NCBI RefSeq assembly: GCF_030700245.1
Contig: NZ_JAUYZI010000003.1
Span: 62,001-126,000, forward strand
DNA length: 64,000 nucleotides
Direction of reading: 5' to 3'
Origin: Methylobacterium amylolyticum
GTDB lineage: Bacteria > Pseudomonadota > Alphaproteobacteria > Rhizobiales > Beijerinckiaceae
In this document: positions 34,687-43,236 of the stretch, piece by piece
Layout: every line of letters begins with the position of its first letter
Position numbering within the stretch: position 1 is the stretch's first letter
Made by a program: the position numbers and the translations under genes
The notes under the pieces: model-generated
What the model saw: the letters and a program-made list of their open reading frames with translations, nothing else
Database searches by the model: none
Told to the model about the DNA's origin: nothing

Positions 34687-37600
34687 GCGTGCTTGATCCG
34701 GAGCAGGCGGCCGAGGCTCGCCTCCATCGCCGCGGCAACCGCCTCCGTCGACAGCCGCTCGCGGATCCGGGCGCGGGCGGCCGCGCCGATCCGGGCCGCG
34801 TCCCCGCCGGTCACCGCCCGGGCGGCGTCGGCGAGCGCCCGGGCGAGGTCGTCCTCGTCCACCTGCCCCCACTCGGCGCCGCGCAGGTAGGGCCCCCAGG
34901 TCTGCTCCAGGGCCGTCACCTCGGCCCGGACCGGGAAGCCGCAGGTCGCGTCGAGGAAGTCGCGGCTGCCGCCGTAATCGGTGGCGACCACGACCTTGCC
35001 CATCTCCATCGCCTCGGCGATCGTCAGCCCGAAGCCCTCCGAGGAGTGCGAGGAGGCGTAGACGTCGCACAGCTCGAACAGGGCCGAGAGCTCGTTCTGG
35101 GAGAGCGGCTGGTCGATCACCCGCACGTCGCCCGAGGTCCCGACGAGGTCGAGCAGGCGCTGACCCTCCTCGGGCAGGTCGAAGACGTGCTTGGTCTTGA
35201 GCACGAGCTGCCAGCCGGCCTTGGCGAGGCCGGCGGCGCGGAACGCCCGGATCAGCGCGTGCGGGTTCTTGCGGGCGAGGTAGCTCGACCCGTCGAAGGC
35301 GTAGAGGATCACCCGCTTGGACGGGTCGACCCGGAACGCGTCCCGCAGGCGCGCCTTGGCGGCGGCGCTGGCCGGCTCGCCCGCCTCGGTCTCGACGACG
35401 TAGGGCACCACGTCGACCGGGATGTCGGTGATCTGGCGGAAGATCTGCGCGCAGAACTCGGTCGGCGCCCAGATCGCGTCGAGGCGGTCGACGGTGGGCA
35501 GCCAGCCGGCGGGCACGTAGGAGGTCTCCCACACGAACAGCCCGACCCGCAGCCGCGCCCGGGCGGCGAGGTCGAGATGCGCCTCGCTCATCAGCGCGTG
35601 CCAACTGTCGCCGTTGAACTGCACCAGCGCCACGTCCGCCGGCCCGGAGAACGTGCGCGCCTGCCAGTCCGGCGCGACCCGGGCGTGGACGTGGAACGGC
35701 CGCTGCATCGGGTGGACGTTGACGCTCCAGGGGGTGCGGTGCAGCGCCCGCACGTAGCTGCGCGCGGCGACGCCGAGGCCGTTGGCGAAGTTCATGGGTG
35801 CGATGAACGCGACGCGCGCCGCGCGCGTCGCGGCCACCGGGCGTTCGAGGTCGGCGCGAACGCTCGCGCCCGGGTAGACGTAGGTCGGCTCCAGGCGGTC
35901 GAGGTCGAAGCCGCGCTCCTCGATCGCCGCGCGCACCGCGGCGCCGCCGAGCGCCACGTGCTCGCCGAGCAGCGAGCGCTTCACGAAGGGGAAGCCCTGG
36001 CCGAGCAGGTTCTCCCAGTCGAACAGCGTGCGGTTGTTGCGCGGGTCGTTGCGCAGGGTCATGTGCTTGTTCTGCGTCGAGAACAGGCTCCGGGTGTTGA
36101 GCCCGGCCGCGCGCATCCGGCCGGTGAAGGTCAGCTCGTACTCGGTGATGATGGCGTTCTTGTCGGGCCAGCTCGTGATCGACTGGATGTAGGTGTTGAA
36201 CGCGTAGGAGGACAGGCAGCGCTTCTTCAGGGCGAGGAAGAAGCTCTGGAGGTGCGGCGTGTAGTAGAAGTTGTCGGCCAGTCCGACCACGTCCTCGGAG
36301 CAGGCGTCGATCCGGGCGAGCAGCCCCGCGAAGTCGTCGCGGTCGAGGGGGCCGACGAGGCTGTCGTTGACGAGGTACAGGGTGCCGGCGTCGAGCAGGC
36401 TCTCGTCCTCCAGCAGGATATGCGCCCAGGCGTTGAAGTCGAAGCCGCGGTTCTCGCGGACATAGACGGAGGCGCACAGGTCGATGAGCGTCTGCGGCAC
36501 CGCGGTCTTGCGCTGGTCGGCCGCCGCGATGAGGACGAGGTCGACCCCGTTCTCGGAAAACGCCCGCAGGTAGGGCTCGACATGACCGCGGATGCGGCCT
36601 TCGGGGGCGTGGGTGATGAACAGCGCGACCCGGCCCTGCCGACGGGGCGCCCGCTTCAGGCAGGTCAGCGGCGCGGCGGCCGGCTCGGTCGAGTCGCGCT
36701 CGGTGCCCGGGACGCGCCGGCTCCGGCACCCCTCGGTGAGGCCGAGGGTGACGTAGTGGACGAGCGGGTTGAGCCCGAGCGCCGCGACCCGCGGGTGGCG
36801 GCCGAGATACCAGGGCGCGTCGAAGCGCGGCGACGGGCTGGTGGTGCGGCCGCCGTCGGCGAGGAAGTGGGCGAGCGCGTTCTCCTCCGAGTCCGCGGCG
36901 AGATAGGTCTTGGCGTACCAGCGGGTGTCGAACCACGGCCCCGGATCGTGCCCGGCGGCGGCGCCGTGCTCTAGGAAATGCACCAGCGGGTTGAGGCTCT
37001 CGGCCAGGATCTCGGGGGCCTGGGCGGCGTACCAGTCGGGGTCGAACAGCGGGTGGGGCGCGTGGCGGCGGTGCCCGCCGGCCATCACGTAGTGCTCCAG
37101 CGGCTCCAGGCCGCTGCTCTCGGCCTCGGGGCAGCGCTGGCGGTAGAACGCCGGGTCGAAGATCCCGGAGGCGCGGATCAGGTCCACGTGCCGGGACAGG
37201 CCGGCGAATTCCTCGGCGTTGCGCAGGTAGCCCTGCTGCCGGCCGGAGATGAAGTAGTGGGCGAGCGCGTTGACCGGCTCGCGCCGGGCGTCGGGGTAGC
37301 GGCCGCGATACCACGCCGTGTCGAAGGCCGACGACGGGTCGGTCTCGCCGCTCTCCAGGAAGTGGAACAGCGCCCGCGCCCGCTCGGAGCGCCCGCCGAG
37401 GTAGCGCTCGGCGTACCAGTCGGGATCGAACAGCGGGTTCGGCGCTTGCCCCGCGGCGGCACCGTGCTCGACGTAGTGCAGCAGCGGGTTGATGCCCTCG
37501 GCCCGGAGCGTCGGGTTGGCGGCGAGGTAGAGGTCGCCGTGGAACAGCGGGTGCGGCCAGCGTCCCTCGCGGCCGCCGTGGACGGCGTAGTGCGTGGCCG

Positions 37601-37829
37601 GGTCGAGCCCCTCGGCGACCACGTCCGGGTAGCGCCGCCCGTACCACGCCGCGTCGAACAGGCCCGACTCCCGCACCATCCGGGCGAGGTCGGCGTGGCG
37701 GGGCGCGCCCGCGCCGCGGCGCGGCCGCCCGATCCGGCCGATCAGCGGCAGGGTCACGGCCTGCGCGGCGGCCGCAACCAGGGGCCCGGTTCCCGACGAC
37801 CAGGCGACGAACGCATCTCGAAGGCTCAT
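34683..37829 (-). CDS. Large multidomain glycosyltransferase: eight N-terminal repeats, RgpF-like region, GT4 domain
   Basis: Predicted protein of 1048 residues. Residues about 48-390 comprise eight repeats of roughly 35-55 residues with the core FD-x-x-WY-x-x-x-[HY]P (or a worn variant), N-x-L-x-HY-x-x-x-G. A rhamnan-synthesis RgpF-like region follows (about 400-650: VALFITHAPEGRIRGHVEPY, then NRGFDFNAWAHIL and LYLVNDSLVGPL). The C-terminal third is a GT4 domain (NGLGVAARSYVRAL, VILYAFDGSSYLARKNPHAL and SSHSSEGFGLTIAEAMEMG). No signal peptide. It is the first gene of a coupled pair with a GT2 enzyme and probably builds a surface glycan. The repeats are unusual in number and may bind carbohydrate or partners. 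Confidence 0.85.
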   Translation of the reverse strand: MSLRDAFVAWSSGTGPLVAAAAQAVTLPLIGRIGRPRRGAGAPRHADLARMVRESGLFDAAWYGRRYPDVVAEGLDPATHYAVHGGREGRWPHPLFHGDLYLAANPTLRAEGINPLLHYVEHGAAAGQAPNPLFDPDWYAERYLGGRSERARALFHFLESGETDPSSAFDTAWYRGRYPDARREPVNALAHYFISGRQQGYLRNAEEFAGLSRHVDLIRASGIFDPAFYRQRCPEAESSGLEPLEHYVMAGGHRRHAPHPLFDPDWYAAQAPEILAESLNPLVHFLEHGAAAGHDPGPWFDTRWYAKTYLAADSEENALAHFLADGGRTTSPSPRFDAPWYLGRHPRVAALGLNPLVHYVTLGLTEGCRSRRVPGTERDSTEPAAAPLTCLKRAPRRQGRVALFITHAPEGRIRGHVEPYLRAFSENGVDLVLIAAADQRKTAVPQTLIDLCASVYVRENRGFDFNAWAHILLEDESLLDAGTLYLVNDSLVGPLDRDDFAGLLARIDACSEDVVGLADNFYYTPHLQSFFLALKKRCLSSYAFNTYIQSITSWPDKNAIITEYELTFTGRMRAAGLNTRSLFSTQNKHMTLRNDPRNNRTLFDWENLLGQGFPFVKRSLLGEHVALGGAAVRAAIEERGFDLDRLEPTYVYPGASVRADLERPVAATRAARVAFIAPMNFANGLGVAARSYVRALHRTPWSVNVHPMQRPFHVHARVAPDWQARTFSGPADVALVQFNGDSWHALMSEAHLDLAARARLRVGLFVWETSYVPAGWLPTVDRLDAIWAPTEFCAQIFRQITDIPVDVVPYVVETEAGEPASAAAKARLRDAFRVDPSKRVILYAFDGSSYLARKNPHALIRAFRAAGLAKAGWQLVLKTKHVFDLPEEGQRLLDLVGTSGDVRVIDQPLSQNELSALFELCDVYASSHSSEGFGLTIAEAMEMGKVVVATDYGGSRDFLDATCGFPVRAEVTALEQTWGPYLRGAEWGQVDEDDLARALADAARAVTGGDAARIGAAARARIRERLSTEAVAAAMEASLGRLLRIKHA

Positions 37830-38104
37830 GGCATGTCCGGCAGGCGCGGGCTGTCCGCGGCGCGTCCTCTGGTCCTTGCGCGGGGATCCGGGCCGGAGGA
37901 AGGCGCGGCGAAGCGTCCCGGTCCGAGGGGTGGCCCTTCCTACCGGCGCCGGCGGCGGGAGCCAAGGCCCGGCGGCCCGGCGACGCTCTCCCGGCGGCGG
38001 GGCGTGCGGCGATGCCGACCTTGCCAGCCCGCCCGAAACCGGCCCACACTCGCGCCTTTCCTTCGGCCTTTCCCGAGCCCGCGGGTACGGAGACGGACAG
38101 CTTC

Positions 38105-39109
<1,005 letters not shown>

Positions 39110-39116
39110 TCCAACA

Positions 39117-39160
39117 GCATTTTCGAGTCAGGTGGATGCCGGCTAACGTGAAGAAAATGC
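39117..39160. repeat. Palindromic intergenic repeat between the MoxR and DUF58 genes
   Basis: Eight-base arms GCATTTTC (39117-39124) and GAAAATGC (39153-39160) flank a 28-base centre. The pattern resembles a short palindromic element found in many copies in Methylobacterium and related genomes. Copy number is not visible here. Confidence 0.55.
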
Positions 39161-39172
39161 GTGGCCCTGAGC

Positions 39173-39215
39173 CATACGCAGCGCGGACCGGTACGCGGGG
39201 GCTGCGCTGCGTATG
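39173..39215 (+). promoter_or_regulatory. Hairpin enclosing the start codon of the DUF58 gene
   Basis: Twelve-base perfect arms (39173-39184 and 39204-39215) with a 19-base loop. The last three bases of the right arm are the ATG of the downstream gene, and the GGGGG at about 39197-39201 sits at the loop edge. In RNA the start codon would be paired, which could reduce translation unless ribosomes from the upstream gene melt it. Confidence 0.5.
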
Positions 39216-40124
39216 ATCGCGACCCGCGCCCTCGACGCCGCACGGCGGATCCCCGGGCGAGGGGAGAGCGAGGCCGCCGCGGCCTTATCGGAAAAAATGC
39301 CGCGGCTGGTGCTGGAGGCGCGGCGGGTGTCGAGCCTGCTCGCCCACGGCCTGCACGGGCGCCGCCGCGCCGGCCCCGGCGAGAGCTTCTGGCAGTTCCG
39401 CCCCTTCGTCACCGGCGAGGCGGCCGCCCGGGTCGACTGGCGCCGCTCCGCCCGGGACGACCGGCTCTACGTGCGCGAGCGCGAGTGGGAGGCCGCCCAC
39501 AACATCTGGCTGTGGATCGACCGCTCCGCCTCGATGGGGTTCTCTTCGGACCTCGCGTCGGCGCCGAAGGTCGAGCGCGCCCTGGTGCTGGGTCTCGCGC
39601 TCGCCGACGCCTTCGTCGAGGGCGGCGAGCGGGTCGGCCTGCTCGGGCTGACCCGGGCGACCGCCTCCCGCGGCATCGTCGAGCGGATCGCGCGGGCGCT
39701 GGTCGCGGACGCGGCCGGCCTCACCCGGGACCTGCCGCCCCGGGCGCACCCGGCCCGGTTCGACGAGGTGGTGCTGATCGGCGACTTCCTGTCCCCCCCG
39801 GCCGCCGTCGCGGCCTCGGTCCAGGATCTCGCCGGCCGCGGCAGCCGCGGCCACCTCCTGATGATCGTCGATCCGATCGAGGAGACCTTCCCGTTCTCGG
39901 GGCAGGCGGTGCTGCACGACCTCGAAGGCACCCTCGCCCTCGACATCGGCGACGCCGACGCCTGGGGCGCGCGCTACCGGGCGCGGATCGCGGAGCACCG
40001 CGCGGCCTTGCAGGACATCGCCCGCGGACAGGGCTGGACGCTGACGCTGCACCGGACGGACCGGCCGGCGAGCGAGGCGGCCCTGCGGCTCGCGACCCTC
40101 GTCGCCGCCCGCGGGCAGGGATAG
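39213..40124 (+). CDS. DUF58 domain protein (vWA-like)
   Basis: Predicted cytoplasmic protein of 303 residues. The DUF58 hallmark is the GESFWQFRPFVTGEAAARVDW segment (about 57-77), followed by a vWA-like domain with an intact MIDAS DxSxS at Asp103-Ser105-Ser107 in WIDRSASMG. DUF58 proteins are encoded next to MoxR ATPases in many genomes and probably serve as their substrate or adaptor. The gene is 103 bases after the ATPase gene and six bases before the next, so is part of the operon. Confidence 0.88.
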   Translation: MIATRALDAARRIPGRGESEAAAALSEKMPRLVLEARRVSSLLAHGLHGRRRAGPGESFWQFRPFVTGEAAARVDWRRSARDDRLYVREREWEAAHNIWLWIDRSASMGFSSDLASAPKVERALVLGLALADAFVEGGERVGLLGLTRATASRGIVERIARALVADAAGLTRDLPPRAHPARFDEVVLIGDFLSPPAAVAASVQDLAGRGSRGHLLMIVDPIEETFPFSGQAVLHDLEGTLALDIGDADAWGARYRARIAEHRAALQDIARGQGWTLTLHRTDRPASEAALRLATLVAARGQG

Positions 40125-40130
40125 GCCGCC

Positions 40131-42962
40131 ATGCTCGGCCTCACCTTCGCCGCGCCGCTCGCGCTCGCCGCCCTGATCGGCCTGCCGGCCCTGTGGTTCC
40201 TGCTGCGGGTGACGCCGCCGCGCCCGCGGCGGATCGACTTCCCGCCGCTCAAGCTCGTCGCCGACCTGATCCCGCAGCGGCAGACGCCGGCGCGCACGCC
40301 CCCCTGGCTCCTGATCCTGCGGCTGCTGATCGCCGCCGCGCTGATCCTCGCGGTGGCGGGGCCGGTGTGGAACCCCGGCGGCGTCGGTGCGGGCGGCGGG
40401 CGCAAGGCGCTCCTCGTCCTCCTCGACAACGGCTTCGCGGCCGCCCACGACTGGCGCGACCGGCTGCGGGTGGCGACCGATGCGGTCGAGGGCGCGGCCC
40501 GCGACGGCCGGCCGGTGGCCCTCGTCGGCCTCGCCGAGCCCGCCGCCGCCTTCGACGCGAAGACGCCCGCCGCGGCCCTGGAGCGGCTGCGGGCGCTCGC
40601 GCCCCGCCCCTATCTGCCGACCCGGGACGCACACCTCCAGGCGATCGGCGCCTTCCTGGAGAAGAACCTCGGCGCCGGAATCGTCTGGATCTCCGACGGG
40701 GTGGCGGGGGCGGGCGACGAGCGCTTCGCCAAGGGTCTCTCCGACCTCGCGGGCGAGGCCGGGGCCGCGCTGACGGTGCTCAAGGCCGACCGGCCCCCGG
40801 CCCTGGCGCTGGCGGGCGCCGAGACCGGCGGCCGGCTCACCGCCCGGGTGCTGCGCGCCGCGCCGAACGGCCGCGACGCGGGCGTGATCCGGGCGCTGGA
40901 CCAGAAGGGCCTGCCGCTCGCCGAGCGCGACTTCGCCTTCAAGCCGGACGCGACCGCGGCCGAATCGACCTTCGAGATGCCGGTGGAGCTGCGCAACAGC
41001 ATCAGCCGCCTGGAGGTCGCGGGCGAGCGCTCGGCGGGTGCGGTGGTGCTGATGGACGAGCGCGGCAAGCGCCGCCGGGTCGGCCTCGTCTTCGGCGGCA
41101 CCCTCGATCAGGCGCAGCCGCTGCTGGCGCCGACCTACTACCTGTCGCGGGCCCTGCAACCCTTCGCCGACGTGCAGGAGCCGCGCGGCGCCAAGGGGAC
41201 GGCCGAGTCGATCAACCAGCTCCTCGACAATCAGGTCTCGGTGCTGGTGCTCGCCGATGTCGGCGCGCTGGACGAGCGGACCACGGCGCGGGTGGAGAAG
41301 TTCGTGCAGGACGGCGGCCTGCTCCTGCGCTTCGCCGGCCCGCGGCTCGCCGCCGGGCACGACCCGCTGGTGCCGGTGCGCCTGCGCCGGGGCGGGCGCA
41401 ACCTCGGGGGCACGCTGTCCTGGGACGCGCCGAAGACGCTCGCGCCCTTCGCCCCCGAGAGCCCGTTCGCCGGCCTCTCCCCGCCCGCCGATATCGGCGT
41501 GCGCCGCCAGATCCTCGCCGAGCCCGACGGCGACCTGCCGGGGCGGACCTGGGCCTCCCTCCAGGACGGCACGCCGATCGTCACGGCGCAGAAGCGGGGC
41601 GACGGCGAGATCGTGCTGTTCCACGTCACCGCCGACACCACGTGGTCGAACCTGCCGCTGTCCGGGCTGTTCATCGACATGCTGCGGCGGGTGGTGGCGC
41701 TGGCCGGCAGCGCCCCGCAAGGGGCCGGTGCGGGGCCGGGCGGGGAGGGCGCGCGCGCACCCGCCGCGGTGCTCGCCCCGCGCCTGACGCTCGACGGGTT
41801 CGGGGCGCTCGGCGCGCCGCCGCCCTCGGCCACCGCGGTGCCCGCCGACTACGCCGATCGCGCCGGTCCCGAGCATCCGCCGGGCTTCTACGGGCCGCCC
41901 GAGGGCGGCATCAGCGTCAACGCCCTGAAGCCCGACGACCGGTTGGCGGCGCTCGACTTCGCGGCGCTCGCGGGCGCGCGGATCGGCTCGCTCGCCGGCG
42001 CCGAGACCCTTGACCTGCGCCCCGGGCTCTTCACCTTGGCGCTGATGCTGCTCGCGCTCGACACGCTGGCCGGCCTGTGGCTCGGCGGCTTCCTGGGACG
42101 GCTGTCGCCCGCCCGCCTGCGCGGCCGGCCGGCGGTGCTGGTGCTCGCCGGCCTGCTGCTGGCCGGCGCGCTGCCGACGGGGCCGGCGCGGGCGGAGGAG
42201 CCGCCGGCCAACCGCCCGAACGGCATCGAGTCGGCGCTCGTCACCCGCCTCGCCTACGTGATCACCGGCGACGCGGCGGTCGACGAGGCGAGCCGCGCCG
42301 GGCTCACCGGCCTGACCCAGATGCTCGCCTCGCGCACCGCCCTGGAGCCCGGCGAGCCGGCCGGGATCGACCCCGCCAAGGACGAGCTGGCCTTCTACCC
42401 GCTGATCTACTGGCCGATCGCCCCAAGCCGGCCGCAGCCCTCGGAGACCGCGATCCGCCGGATCGACGCGTTCATGCGCAACGGCGGCACGGTCCTGTTC
42501 GACACTCGCGACGCGCTCACCGCCCGACCCGGCGGCCCGCCGACGCCGGAGGGCGCCTACCTGCGCAAGATGCTCGCGACCCTGGAGGTGCCCGAACTGG
42601 AGCCCGTGCCCTTCGACCACGTGCTGACCAAGGCATTCTACCTCGTCGACAGCTTCCCCGGCCGCTACAGCACCGGCCAGACCTGGGTCGAGGCGCTGCC
42701 GCCGGCCCCAGAGGGGGGCGAGCGCCGCCCGGCGCGGGCCGGCGACGGGGTCAGCCCGATCCTCATCACCGGCAACGACCTCGCCGCCGCCTGGGCGGTG
42801 GGCCGGCGCGGCGAGCCCCTGTACCCGATCGTCGGCGGCGACCAGCGCCAGCGCGAGATGGCCTTCCGTGGCGGCGTCAACATCGTGATGTACACGCTCA
42901 CCGGCAACTACAAGGCTGATCAGGTCCACGTGCCGGCGCTGCTGGAGCGGCTGGGCCAGTGA
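40131..42962 (+). CDS. BatA-like membrane protein with C-terminal DUF4159 domain
   Basis: Predicted inner-membrane protein of 943 residues. The N-terminus has two membrane helices (about 5-25 and 58-78) in the BatA aerotolerance-regulator arrangement. A vWA-like segment follows, whose MIDAS has decayed to LLDNGFA (Asp99) with no DxSxS. A middle glutamine-amidotransferase-like region (VLADVGALDERTT, then DGGLLLRFAGPRL) precedes helices at about 625-690. The C-terminal DUF4159 domain has LVTRLAYVITGD, then AFYPLIYWPI and MRNGGTVLFDTRD. It is probably a scaffold working with the DUF58 and vWA proteins. The role of the complex is unknown. Confidence 0.85.
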   Translation: MLGLTFAAPLALAALIGLPALWFLLRVTPPRPRRIDFPPLKLVADLIPQRQTPARTPPWLLILRLLIAAALILAVAGPVWNPGGVGAGGGRKALLVLLDNGFAAAHDWRDRLRVATDAVEGAARDGRPVALVGLAEPAAAFDAKTPAAALERLRALAPRPYLPTRDAHLQAIGAFLEKNLGAGIVWISDGVAGAGDERFAKGLSDLAGEAGAALTVLKADRPPALALAGAETGGRLTARVLRAAPNGRDAGVIRALDQKGLPLAERDFAFKPDATAAESTFEMPVELRNSISRLEVAGERSAGAVVLMDERGKRRRVGLVFGGTLDQAQPLLAPTYYLSRALQPFADVQEPRGAKGTAESINQLLDNQVSVLVLADVGALDERTTARVEKFVQDGGLLLRFAGPRLAAGHDPLVPVRLRRGGRNLGGTLSWDAPKTLAPFAPESPFAGLSPPADIGVRRQILAEPDGDLPGRTWASLQDGTPIVTAQKRGDGEIVLFHVTADTTWSNLPLSGLFIDMLRRVVALAGSAPQGAGAGPGGEGARAPAAVLAPRLTLDGFGALGAPPPSATAVPADYADRAGPEHPPGFYGPPEGGISVNALKPDDRLAALDFAALAGARIGSLAGAETLDLRPGLFTLALMLLALDTLAGLWLGGFLGRLSPARLRGRPAVLVLAGLLLAGALPTGPARAEEPPANRPNGIESALVTRLAYVITGDAAVDEASRAGLTGLTQMLASRTALEPGEPAGIDPAKDELAFYPLIYWPIAPSRPQPSETAIRRIDAFMRNGGTVLFDTRDALTARPGGPPTPEGAYLRKMLATLEVPELEPVPFDHVLTKAFYLVDSFPGRYSTGQTWVEALPPAPEGGERRPARAGDGVSPILITGNDLAAAWAVGRRGEPLYPIVGGDQRQREMAFRGGVNIVMYTLTGNYKADQVHVPALLERLGQ

Positions 42963-42996
42963 TTTTTTCGAGGGATATGCGAAGCGCCGCCACGCT

Positions 42997-43219
42997 CCCT
43001 CCCCCCTCTGCGGGGGAGGGTACCCTGCGCAGCAGGGGGGGAGAGGGGCGGCGCGACGAGAGCGGGCTCGGTCTCCGGCACGACCTCTCCGGATACGGCG
43101 TTTCCCTCTCCCGACCCCTGCTGACGCAGGGGCCACCCTCCCCCACGGATCTCGGGCTTGCCCGAGATCCGCAAGGCAGCCCAAGTCGGGCAAGCCCGAC
43201 TTGGGTGGGGGGAGGGGTG
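42997..43219. repeat. Cluster of palindromic repeats inside the MoxR/DUF4159 operon
   Basis: At least five hairpins follow one another. Perfect arms are 42997-43005/43012-43020 (9 bp), 43023-43028/43032-43037 (6 bp), 43115-43121/43126-43132 (7 bp), 43147-43157/43160-43170 (11 bp) and 43180-43191/43194-43205 (12 bp). Runs of C (about 43136-43146) and G (about 43206-43216) bracket the last two, giving a larger nested palindrome. It occupies most of the 274 bases between two operon genes. Confidence 0.75.
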
Positions 43220-43236
43220 CGCTGCGGGTCTGATCC

